Below the pieces are notes generated by a model. The model worked only from the letters and a program-made list of their open reading frames with translations. It ran no database searches and was not told the origin of the DNA. From contig CALCJE010000156.1 in assembly GCA_937965665.1 (NCBI GenBank), forward strand, positions 1 through 16,425: a stretch of 16,425 bases of DNA. The letters run 5' to 3'. Source of the stretch: an uncultured Bacteroidales bacterium (lineage in GTDB: Bacteria > Bacteroidota > Bacteroidia > Bacteroidales > UBA4417). The position numbers were made by a program, and so were the translations under genes. Positions 7,059-15,026 of the stretch are shown piece after piece; within the stretch, counting starts at the first letter, position 1, and each line of letters opens with the position of its first letter.

Positions 7059-9458
7059 ATGTTAAAAAGCTATTTCATAACCGCTTGGCGGTACCTTACA
7101 CGACATAAAACCTACTCAATCATCAATGTAGCCGGATTGAGTATTGGCCTGGCCTGTGCCATGCTCATTCTGTTATACGTAAAGGATGAAGTAAGCTTCG
7201 ATAAATTCCATAAAAATGTAAATAACGTATACAGGATAGTTACGCTGTCGAAATTTAACGGAACCTATCATAAGGATGGTAACACTGGGTTTTTGCAGGG
7301 GCCGCGGTTTGCCAAAAATGTTCCGGGTATACAATCCTATGTTCGTGTACAAAGTGGTGCTGCTGACTTACAAAACGGGCAGGAGATACAGTCGCAGGAC
7401 CTGCTTTATGTCGATTCGTCTTTCTTTTCAGTATTCACATTTCCTTTGCTTGGTGGCAATGCCAGCACATGTCTTACTGAACCTCATTCCATTGTGTTAT
7501 CAGAAGATGCTGCCATAAAGCATTTCGGCAAAACGGATGTGGTTGGTAAAACAATGATGCTGAAGGAAGATAGCCTTTTCGTGCCCTTTAAGGTTACTGC
7601 AGTAGCTAAAAAATGTCCTCAGAATTCATCCATACAGTTTGAGGTGTTATTGCCATTCCGGGAGTCGGAAATGGATGCCAAAAACACCGATAACTGGTTC
7701 AATTTCTTCCTGAACACTTTTGTGGTATTAAATCCCAATGCTAAACTGCAGACCGTGGAGAATCAGATGCAGGCCTTTTATGTGAGGGACGCATCAAAAG
7801 CATATAAAGCAATGGTTGAAAAATACCTGAATGGCTACGACGAAGGTATGGGCACTTATTTTCTGCAACCGTTCACGGATATGCATATGAGTACGGAATT
7901 GCCTTCGCAGAATGGTTTGCAAAATGCCAGTAACCCGATGTATTCGTACATTCTTTCAGGCATTGCATTGTTTATACTGCTCATTGCATGTATCAATTTC
8001 GTAAACCTTACCATCGCCCGTTCCCTCAAGCGAGCCAAAGAAATTGGCGTTCGCAAGGTAATTGGAAGCAACCGCAAACAATTGATATTCCAGTTTTTAG
8101 GCGAATCATTTTTGTTGTGTTTTATTGCCTTTGCAATGGCTTTATTCCTGGTTGAGCTAATATTGCCTGTTTTTAACAACCTGTCAAACAAGGCGCTATC
8201 GTTTTCATACCTTTTTGATGCAAAATTAACAGGCACGTATCTCGCGCTATTCCTTGTAACCGGATTATTGGCAGGTTTTTATCCAGCTTTGGTGTTGTCG
8301 GGCTACAAGCCTGTGGAAACTTTATACAGCCGGTTTAATCTGGCCGGAAAGAACTACCTGCAAAAATCGTTGGTAGTGTTACAGTTCGCATTGGCTTCGT
8401 TCCTTATCATTGCCACACTTACCATATACAGCCAGTTCAATTTTCTTACTAAAACAGATCTTGGCTTCGACGATCGTAATATTGTAGAAGTAAGAAAACC
8501 TGGTCTTAAATTTCATGAGGCTGAAACTTTTAAGGCTGAACTGCTTAAAAATCCCAACATTGTTGATGTTGCACCTAAAAATGACGGCTTTTGGGGCACC
8601 GCTGCAAAAATTTCGAACGACTCAGTGATGCAGTTTGCTTATGAAACGGTTGACGAGTCATATCTGCCTGCTTTGAAAATTCAATTGGTGCAGGGTAGGA
8701 ATTTTTCAAAATCCAACCCGTCGGATGCCACAAATTCAGTTCTTGTAAACGAAGCCTTTGTAAAAAAAGCAGGCTGGAAAAATCCCATAGGCGAAACGGT
8801 GAATTTCTACTACCTGGATAATGAAAAGTACCAGGTAATCGGGGTTGTTAAAGATTATCATTTTGTAGCACTGAACCAGAAAATTGGCCCCCAGTTATTT
8901 ACCATGAAACCCTCAAACAATTTAGGCTTATTCAATATAAAAATTAAGCCGGGTTCAGAAACAGAAAGCCTCAGATTCATACAAGCCAAATTCAAGGAGT
9001 TCTTCCCGTTAAGCCCTTATTCCTATATATTTAAGAATGAACAGCGGATTAAGGATTACGAGTCGGAAGCCAAGTGGAAGCAGATCATTTTCTTTGGCGC
9101 TGTGTTAACCATATTTATTTCATGCATCGGCTTGTTCGGGCTTTCGGTCCTTTCGGCCGAAAAACGGACCAAAGAAATCGGGATCCGCAAGGTGCTTGGA
9201 GCATCAGTGAGCAACGTTGTGGCAACGCTTTCGAAAGATTTTTTAATGCTTGTTTCCATTGCATTAATTATTGCAATACCCATTGCCTGGCTGGCAACAG
9301 ATAAATGGCTTCAGAATTATCCCTACCGGATATCATTAAACTGGTGGCTTTTTGCTGTAGCCTGTATACTGGTGCTCTTAATAGCATTGGTAACCGTAAG
9401 TTTCCAGGCAGTGAAAGCCGCTATTGATAACCCTGTAAAGAGTTTACGAACCGAATAA
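7059..9458 (+). CDS. ABC transporter permease, double FtsX/MacB type (P3)
   Basis: A 799-residue permease with membrane segments by eye at about 21-41, 294-314, 346-370, 390-412, 435-457, 675-697, 727-747 and 760-782. Coupling motifs are KEIGVRKVIGS (327-337) and KEIGIRKVLGAS (705-716). The first periplasmic domain keeps the PFTDMHMST variant (271-279) of the pre-segment-2 motif. A KKCPQNSS segment (184-191) puts a cysteine where the others have the form D[LI]P[DE]NS. Segment 7 leads into AWLATDKWLQ instead of AWWAMxKWLQ. The tail is DNPVKSLRTE. Only 10 bases separate its stop from P4, against 36-37 after P1 and P2, so translation of P3 and P4 may be coupled. It is presumed to work with ATPase 1 and/or ATPase 2, since it has no ATPase domain of its own. 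Confidence 0.95.
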   Translation: MLKSYFITAWRYLTRHKTYSIINVAGLSIGLACAMLILLYVKDEVSFDKFHKNVNNVYRIVTLSKFNGTYHKDGNTGFLQGPRFAKNVPGIQSYVRVQSGAADLQNGQEIQSQDLLYVDSSFFSVFTFPLLGGNASTCLTEPHSIVLSEDAAIKHFGKTDVVGKTMMLKEDSLFVPFKVTAVAKKCPQNSSIQFEVLLPFRESEMDAKNTDNWFNFFLNTFVVLNPNAKLQTVENQMQAFYVRDASKAYKAMVEKYLNGYDEGMGTYFLQPFTDMHMSTELPSQNGLQNASNPMYSYILSGIALFILLIACINFVNLTIARSLKRAKEIGVRKVIGSNRKQLIFQFLGESFLLCFIAFAMALFLVELILPVFNNLSNKALSFSYLFDAKLTGTYLALFLVTGLLAGFYPALVLSGYKPVETLYSRFNLAGKNYLQKSLVVLQFALASFLIIATLTIYSQFNFLTKTDLGFDDRNIVEVRKPGLKFHEAETFKAELLKNPNIVDVAPKNDGFWGTAAKISNDSVMQFAYETVDESYLPALKIQLVQGRNFSKSNPSDATNSVLVNEAFVKKAGWKNPIGETVNFYYLDNEKYQVIGVVKDYHFVALNQKIGPQLFTMKPSNNLGLFNIKIKPGSETESLRFIQAKFKEFFPLSPYSYIFKNEQRIKDYESEAKWKQIIFFGAVLTIFISCIGLFGLSVLSAEKRTKEIGIRKVLGASVSNVVATLSKDFLMLVSIALIIAIPIAWLATDKWLQNYPYRISLNWWLFAVACILVLLIALVTVSFQAVKAAIDNPVKSLRTE

Positions 9459-9468
9459 ACCCAGAGCC

Positions 9469-11859
9469 ATGTTAAAAAATGTAATTCTGATTGCACTCCG
9501 CAATTTTATAAAGGACAAATGGTACAGCCTGTTGAACATCCTGGGACTTACCATCGGTATAACCTTCAGTCTTTTCCTGATTTTTTATGTTACCGACGAG
9601 CTGAACTACGACCGCTACCACGAAAAAGCTGATCGTATATACAGGATTGCCTCGTACATACAGGAACGCGACAAAAACACAAACTGGCCTTATTCGCAAC
9701 TTCCGCTGGCCGCCACACTCAAAAAGGATTTTCCCGAAGTGGAGGAATCAGCAAGATTATTAAACAGGGAAAGAACCTTGTTTAAATCCGGCGAAAACAG
9801 CTTTTACGAAACCAAGATTTACTATGCCGACAGTACAATCTTCAATATTTTCTCGTACAGGTTTATTGAAGGCAACCCGGCCCGCGCGTTAAATGAGCCC
9901 AACAGCATCGTAATTTCAAAAACCCTGGCTGTGAAGTACTTCGGGAAAAACACCTCCGCGGTTGGCAAAACCCTGAAAACTGTATATGATTTGTACAAGG
10001 TAACTGGTGTAATTGAAGATGTGCCCCAGAATTCGCACCTGCGTTTTGATATGCTCATTTCAATGTCCACTATTTTAAAGGGCAACCAGAACGGACAGGA
10101 TAACTGGGGCAGTTTCAACAACTTTACGTATGTGCTTTTAAGACCCGGTGTAAATGTTGATGCTTTCAACAAGAAAATGCTGCCGATGTACGACAAGTAC
10201 ATGGCGCCGATTTTTGCAAAGTTTAATGTAAAGATGCATTACAAAGCGCAACCCATCACTTCCATTCACCTGCATTCCGATTTGCAGGGCGAGCCCGAAG
10301 AACTGGGGAGTATGTCGTACATCTGGATTTTTTCGGCCGTTGCTTTCTTTATGATGCTGATTGCCAGCATAAACTATATGAACCTCACTACCGCACGCTC
10401 GGCACGCAGAGCCAAGGAAATTGGTATCCGCAAAGTAACCGGATCATCGAAAAAACAATTGGTATTGCAATTCCTGGGCGAATCGTTGCTAACGGCATTT
10501 ATTGCTGTATTGATCAGCGCCTTACTTGTGTTGCTTTTACTACCATTTTTCAACTCGATATCAGGCAAAACATTTACAATTCATACACTCATGCAGCCTT
10601 TTAATACATTATTGCTGCTGAGTATCGGGTTGTTCACAGGCCTGGTCGGAGGAAGTTACCCGGCATTTTACCTTTCCAGCTTCAGGCCGGTAAGCATTTT
10701 AAAAGGAGCACTTTCAACGGCTTCGGGTAACGTGAACCTGCGCCGCACCCTGGTGGTATTGCAGTTTTCCATTTCCATGATTATGCTGATCTGCACATGG
10801 GTTGTATACGCTCAACTTCGTTATATTCAAAAGATTGATCTTGGGTTCAACCAGGAACAGGTAATGATTGTAACGGTAAACACCGGTCAGGATGAGCGGC
10901 ATAAAATATATGCCATGAACAATGAATTCCGCAGTATGCCCGGCATAAAAGATGTAGGAACGGGAACTGCCTACCCCGGAAGCGGAAATATCAGCCTGAA
11001 CCTTTTTACGGTGCAAACCAATACAGGCCATACCGATAAAGGAATTGAATGCTACCAGATTGATGAAAGTTTCCTGAGCACGCTTGGCATCAAGATAATA
11101 AAAGGACGTAATTTCTCAGGCCTTGCTGATACGCTCCACAGCATAGTGGTAAACGAAGCTATGGTTAAACATTTTGGCTGGGATAATGCTTTGGGAAAAC
11201 GGGTTACTTTCCCGGGTGACACTTCGGGAAATTATGTTGAAGTTGTAGGCGTGATGAAGGATTTTAACCAGAAATCGCTTTATAATCCAATTGCGCCGCT
11301 TCTTTTATTTTATTCGGCCAATAACAACATAATTGAATTGAAATTAGGTTCGGGCGACATTAAAACTACAATCGCCAAAGCCGAAACGATATGGAAAAAG
11401 TATTTTCCCCAATTGCCATTCGAATATAAATTCCTCGACGAAGACTTTAATTCGCAATATGTTGCCGATCAGAAACGCGGGAAGATTTTCGCGGCATTTT
11501 CTATTCTCACTATCCTGATTACCTGCCTTGGTTTGCTTGGGCTTACGGCATTCACCACGCAGCAGAAACAGAAGGAAATAAGCATCCGCAGGGTATTGGG
11601 TTCCAGCACACTGGATGTAGTTCTTCTAATAACGAAAAATTACCTGTGGCTGGCCTTAATCGCTTCCTGTATCGCTTTCCCGGTTGCATACTATTTTATG
11701 CACAACTGGTTAAAGGCGTTCCCATACAACGATGGACTGTCGGTAATCCCATTTGTTGTTTCTGCCCTGGTAATAGTGGTTACTGCGGTTGCTACAGCCA
11801 GCTTTCACTCGGCAAAGGCAGCCCTTACCAAACCAGCTGTGGTATTGAAAACTGAATAA
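9469..11859 (+). CDS. ABC transporter permease, double FtsX/MacB type, divergent second half (P4)
   Basis: A 796-residue paralogue with segments at about 21-41, 285-306, 336-359, 378-400, 428-449, 670-693, 722-742 and 758-779. The first coupling motif is standard (KEIGIRKVTGS, 316-326). The second is altered: KEISIRRVLGSS (702-713) replaces the invariant-looking Gly with Ser and Lys with Arg. The region after segment 7 reads YYFMHNWLKAFPYNDG where the others have AWWAMxKWLQxxxYRI. The end is LTKPAVVLKTE, not ANPVKSLRTE. The first half is close to the others (PITSIHLHS at 262-270). The frame is intact over its whole length, so this is divergence, not decay. It starts 10 bases after P3 and is followed 11 bases later by P5. 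Family is certain; the changed second half suggests a different coupling partner or a specialised role. Confidence 0.95.
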   Translation: MLKNVILIALRNFIKDKWYSLLNILGLTIGITFSLFLIFYVTDELNYDRYHEKADRIYRIASYIQERDKNTNWPYSQLPLAATLKKDFPEVEESARLLNRERTLFKSGENSFYETKIYYADSTIFNIFSYRFIEGNPARALNEPNSIVISKTLAVKYFGKNTSAVGKTLKTVYDLYKVTGVIEDVPQNSHLRFDMLISMSTILKGNQNGQDNWGSFNNFTYVLLRPGVNVDAFNKKMLPMYDKYMAPIFAKFNVKMHYKAQPITSIHLHSDLQGEPEELGSMSYIWIFSAVAFFMMLIASINYMNLTTARSARRAKEIGIRKVTGSSKKQLVLQFLGESLLTAFIAVLISALLVLLLLPFFNSISGKTFTIHTLMQPFNTLLLLSIGLFTGLVGGSYPAFYLSSFRPVSILKGALSTASGNVNLRRTLVVLQFSISMIMLICTWVVYAQLRYIQKIDLGFNQEQVMIVTVNTGQDERHKIYAMNNEFRSMPGIKDVGTGTAYPGSGNISLNLFTVQTNTGHTDKGIECYQIDESFLSTLGIKIIKGRNFSGLADTLHSIVVNEAMVKHFGWDNALGKRVTFPGDTSGNYVEVVGVMKDFNQKSLYNPIAPLLLFYSANNNIIELKLGSGDIKTTIAKAETIWKKYFPQLPFEYKFLDEDFNSQYVADQKRGKIFAAFSILTILITCLGLLGLTAFTTQQKQKEISIRRVLGSSTLDVVLLITKNYLWLALIASCIAFPVAYYFMHNWLKAFPYNDGLSVIPFVVSALVIVVTAVATASFHSAKAALTKPAVVLKTE

Positions 11860-11870
11860 AACACACAGCC

Positions 11871-14297
11871 ATGTTCAGAAATTATCTCAAAATAGCCTTC
11901 CGTAGTCTTTGGCGCAACAAAGGCTTCTCCCTGATTAATATTCTCGGGCTGGCGATTGGTATTGCCGTTTGCCTGATAATACTGATGTTTGTTAATAATG
12001 AACTGAGTTACGATCGTTATAACACCAAGGCCGACAGAATATACAGGATTTATTTCCAGGGTGATGTGCAGGGTGAAAAACTGAAAGAATCTACAGTGAT
12101 GCCTCCTGTGGCTCAAACCATGAAAGCAGATTTTCCCGAAGTGGAAGAGGCTACCCGCATTCGTGATTATGGGTTCCCGAAACTCATCATTGGTGATAAA
12201 TCGTTTAGAGAGGATGCCTTTGCTTTCGTTGACTCCAATTTCTTCAATGTATTTACACTGCCGTTTTTGCAGGGCGATGCCCGCACTGCGCTTATTGAGC
12301 CAAACACGGTTGTAATCACTGAAGCTGTGGCAGGTAAATATTTTGGGAACAGAAATCCCATGGGACAGATTATCAGTTTCAATGATAAGAACAAAGCACC
12401 CTGTAAAATTACCGGAGTGATTGAAAACGTGCCTGTGAACTCACATTTTCATTTCGATTTTTTTGCTTCAATGGCCGGCCTGCCCGAATCAAAAGTTCCT
12501 ACCTGGATGAGCTCGAATTTTTATACTTACCTGGTGTTGCGCAAGGATTTTGATTATATGAAACTGGAAGCAAAGCTGCCAAACCTGGTCGAAAAGTACA
12601 TTGGGCCACAGTTGTTTAAGGCCATGGGTATGACGCTGGCTGAATTTAAAGGGAAAGGAAATGTGCTCAGTTTTCATTTGCAGCCGCTAACTGATGTCCA
12701 TCTCCATTCCGATTTTGCCAACGACCTGAGTCAGCCCGGTGACATTCGTTACGTGTATATTTTCAGCGCGATAGCTTTATTTATGTTGCTCATTGCCTGT
12801 ATTAATTTCATGAATCTGTCAACAGCAGCTGCTTCAAAACGTGCCCGCGAAGTGGGTATACGTAAGGTGCTGGGTTCGCGCAAGCCTGAACTGATACGAC
12901 AGTTTCTTCTCGAAACCATTGTTATCACAGCAATAGCGCTGCTCATAGCAATCTTGTTTATTAAATTGGCGTTACCGGTATTCAATAACCTGGCTTCGCA
13001 AAACCTGGAACTCAACTTTGCCGCGTATCCGCTTTTAATACCCTTACTGTTGTTATTGGTGTTGGTAGTTGGTGTTCTGGCTGGAAGCTACCCGGCTTTT
13101 TACCTGTCGTCGTTTAAACCGGTGATGGTATTAAAAAGTAAAATTACCGGCGGCAGGAAAAGCATTGGGCTGCGAAGCGGGCTTGTTGTTTTCCAGTTTT
13201 TCATTTCCATACTTCTTATTGTCTGCACACTGGTGGTTTACAATCAGCTCTTTTATATTCAGCACAAAAAACTGGGTTACGATAAGGACAAAGTACTTGT
13301 ATTGCAAAATACCTGGATGCTGAATAAAAACCAGGATAGTTTCCGGCAGTTTGTAATAAACGATCCCCGCGTGGTGAGTGTAAGCTGTTCGGGTTACCTG
13401 CCTGCCGGTTCCAGCAATAACAATAACTTTTTTGTTTCGCCCGGCGAAAATACATCGCAGGTGATTAAAACGCTGCGGTATGATGTGGATGAGAATTATA
13501 TTTCAACGCTCGGTATTCAACTGCTCGAAGGAAGGAATTTCTCAAAGCAATTCAGCACCGACTCCGGCAGTGTTATTTTGAATGAAGCCGCTGCCGTTGC
13601 TTTTGGATGGAGAAAGGGAGCCGTTGGTAAAACTATTTCGAGAATCAATAACGAAGGCCGTAAGGAAGTCTATTCCGTTATCGGGGTAGTCAGGGATTTC
13701 CATTTCCGATCATTGCATGAGCGTATTTCGCCGCTTGTCATGGCTTTTTCGCCCGACCAGGGCACCCTGATTGTGAAGTTACGCGCCAATGCTGATATTC
13801 CCGCGCTGACAGAAATACTCAAAAAACGCTGGAGCGAAGCCGGAGCTGAGGATCCACTCTCCTATTCGTTTCTCGATGAGCGTTATAACAATACTTATAA
13901 AACAGAGCAGAAAATGGGTCTGATACTTGGCATTTTTGCCGGGCTGACTATTTTCGTGGCCTGCCTGGGTCTGTTCGGGCTGGCAAAATTTACTGCAGCA
14001 CAACGAACCAAAGAAATCGGCATCCGCAAAGTGCTCGGTGCCAGCGTAGCGCAGGTAACCGGAATGCTTTCGAAAGAATTCCTGGTTCTGGTATTGGTTG
14101 CCTGTGTTATCGCTTTCCCGGTTGCATGGTGGGCAATGAACAACTGGCTACAGGATTTTGCTTACCGCATCAGTATCAGCTGGTGGATATTTGCTTTGGC
14201 CGGAGTAACCATAATTTTAATCGCACTGTTTACGGTTAGTTTCCAGGCGATTAAAGCTGCGATCGCAAACCCCGTTAAGTCATTGCGAACGGAGTGA
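11871..14297 (+). CDS. ABC transporter permease, double FtsX/MacB type (P5)
   Basis: An 808-residue permease, last of the block. Segments by eye: about 21-41, 293-315, 345-369, 385-408, 435-458, 684-706, 735-757 and 770-792. Coupling motifs are REVGIRKVLGS (326-336) and KEIGIRKVLGAS (714-725). It shares with P2 the MG[IM][ST]xAE segment (MGMTLAEFK at 252-260), the KKLGYDK motif (466-472) and a nearly equal length. A run of four Asn (PAGSSNNNNFF, about 511-521) marks the second periplasmic domain. The tail ANPVKSLRTE is encoded almost exactly as in P1 and P2, but the stop is TGA instead of TAA. ATPase 2 starts 36 bases later, so P5 may be the natural partner of ATPase 2; that is inference from adjacency. 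Confidence 0.95.
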   Translation: MFRNYLKIAFRSLWRNKGFSLINILGLAIGIAVCLIILMFVNNELSYDRYNTKADRIYRIYFQGDVQGEKLKESTVMPPVAQTMKADFPEVEEATRIRDYGFPKLIIGDKSFREDAFAFVDSNFFNVFTLPFLQGDARTALIEPNTVVITEAVAGKYFGNRNPMGQIISFNDKNKAPCKITGVIENVPVNSHFHFDFFASMAGLPESKVPTWMSSNFYTYLVLRKDFDYMKLEAKLPNLVEKYIGPQLFKAMGMTLAEFKGKGNVLSFHLQPLTDVHLHSDFANDLSQPGDIRYVYIFSAIALFMLLIACINFMNLSTAAASKRAREVGIRKVLGSRKPELIRQFLLETIVITAIALLIAILFIKLALPVFNNLASQNLELNFAAYPLLIPLLLLLVLVVGVLAGSYPAFYLSSFKPVMVLKSKITGGRKSIGLRSGLVVFQFFISILLIVCTLVVYNQLFYIQHKKLGYDKDKVLVLQNTWMLNKNQDSFRQFVINDPRVVSVSCSGYLPAGSSNNNNFFVSPGENTSQVIKTLRYDVDENYISTLGIQLLEGRNFSKQFSTDSGSVILNEAAAVAFGWRKGAVGKTISRINNEGRKEVYSVIGVVRDFHFRSLHERISPLVMAFSPDQGTLIVKLRANADIPALTEILKKRWSEAGAEDPLSYSFLDERYNNTYKTEQKMGLILGIFAGLTIFVACLGLFGLAKFTAAQRTKEIGIRKVLGASVAQVTGMLSKEFLVLVLVACVIAFPVAWWAMNNWLQDFAYRISISWWIFALAGVTIILIALFTVSFQAIKAAIANPVKSLRTE

Positions 14298-14299
14298 AG
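14262..14299 (+). repeat. Paralogous 3'-end repeat, copy 3 (end of P5 and start of spacer)
   Basis: It differs from the P1 copy at three of 38 bases, two of them at codon wobble positions and one in the stop (TAA to TGA). The 36-base spacer after it has the same length as the P1 spacer and keeps an AAAAGTTT string at the same place. It is separated from copy 2 by P3 and P4, whose ends lack the DNA-level match. Confidence 0.75.
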
Positions 14300-14333
14300 C
14301 ATAAAAGTTTAAGAACAGAATAATACAAACTTT

Positions 14334-14999
14334 ATGATTGATCTGAAACATATAAACAAATGGGTGAATTCAGGCGGAAACCGGGTTTTCCTGCTCCGCG
14401 ATATAAACCTTAACGTTAACGAAGGCGAATTTATCAGCATCATGGGGCCATCTGGCTCAGGAAAATCAACATTGCTGAATGTAATCGGGATGCTCGACGA
14501 ATTTGGCGAAGGCGAGTACAATTTTCTGGGCCAGCCTGTTCATCAACTGAAGGAAAAGCAGCGCTCACAATTGTACAAAAGCCATATCGGGTTTGTGTTC
14601 CAGGCTTATCACCTTATCGATGAACTTACCGTTTACGAAAACATCGAAACTCCACTGCTTTATCAAAACATAAATACATCAAATCGCAGGGCAATCGTCG
14701 CCGATATCCTCGACAGGTTTAATATCGTAGGTAAAAAGGACTTGTTTCCGCCTCAGTTATCCGGCGGACAGCAGCAGTTGGTGGGTGTTGCCCGGGCTTT
14801 GGTTGCAAAACCGAAACTCATTCTTGCCGATGAACCTACAGGCAACCTCAACAGCAAACAAGGCGAAGAAATCATGGAGCTCTTCAAACAACTGAATAGC
14901 GAAGACAGGGTAACTATTATCCAGGCGACTCATTCAGAACGGAATGCTGCTTATGGCTCCAAAATAATCAACCTGCTGGATGGCAGAATCGAAAAATAA
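14334..14999 (+). CDS. ABC transporter ATP-binding protein (MacB/LolD class), ATPase 2, with altered signature and D-loop
   Basis: A 221-residue ATPase of the same class as ATPase 1. Intact elements are Walker A GPSGSGKST (38-46), Q-loop Gln90, the LSGGQ core (142-146), Walker B LILADEP (162-168) with Glu167, and switch His200. Two positions depart from the family norm and from ATPase 1: the residue after LSGGQQQ is Leu149 instead of Arg, and the D-loop reads NLN (171-173) instead of NLD. The switch context is QATHS rather than MVTHS. The catalytic Lys, Glu and His are present, so activity is plausible, possibly as an asymmetric heterodimer with ATPase 1 (inference). The ATG at 14334 follows a TTT without a Shine-Dalgarno sequence, and MIDLKHINKW aligns with the N-terminus of ATPase 1. 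TolC follows after 27 bases. Confidence 0.93.
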   Translation: MIDLKHINKWVNSGGNRVFLLRDINLNVNEGEFISIMGPSGSGKSTLLNVIGMLDEFGEGEYNFLGQPVHQLKEKQRSQLYKSHIGFVFQAYHLIDELTVYENIETPLLYQNINTSNRRAIVADILDRFNIVGKKDLFPPQLSGGQQQLVGVARALVAKPKLILADEPTGNLNSKQGEEIMELFKQLNSEDRVTIIQATHSERNAAYGSKIINLLDGRIEK

Positions 15000-15026
15000 A
15001 TTGACACCGTTTTTAATCTGAATAAA

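Noticed and set aside
7276..7518. Second + strand frame inside P3 (80 codons)
   Set aside because: Out-of-frame overlap inside an intact permease gene, without any recognisable domain.
2983..14143. Antisense frames at matching places in all five permeases sharing LR[IT]P[IT]S-like strings
   Set aside because: The shared string is simply the reverse-frame reading of the conserved [KR]E[VI]G[IV]RKV coupling motif, so the similarity comes from the sense proteins.
15001..15026. TTGACA string before TolC as a promoter
   Set aside because: There is no -10 element at proper spacing before the start at 15027, and Bacteroidota primary promoters use a different TAnnTTTG-type -7 element, which is not seen here.
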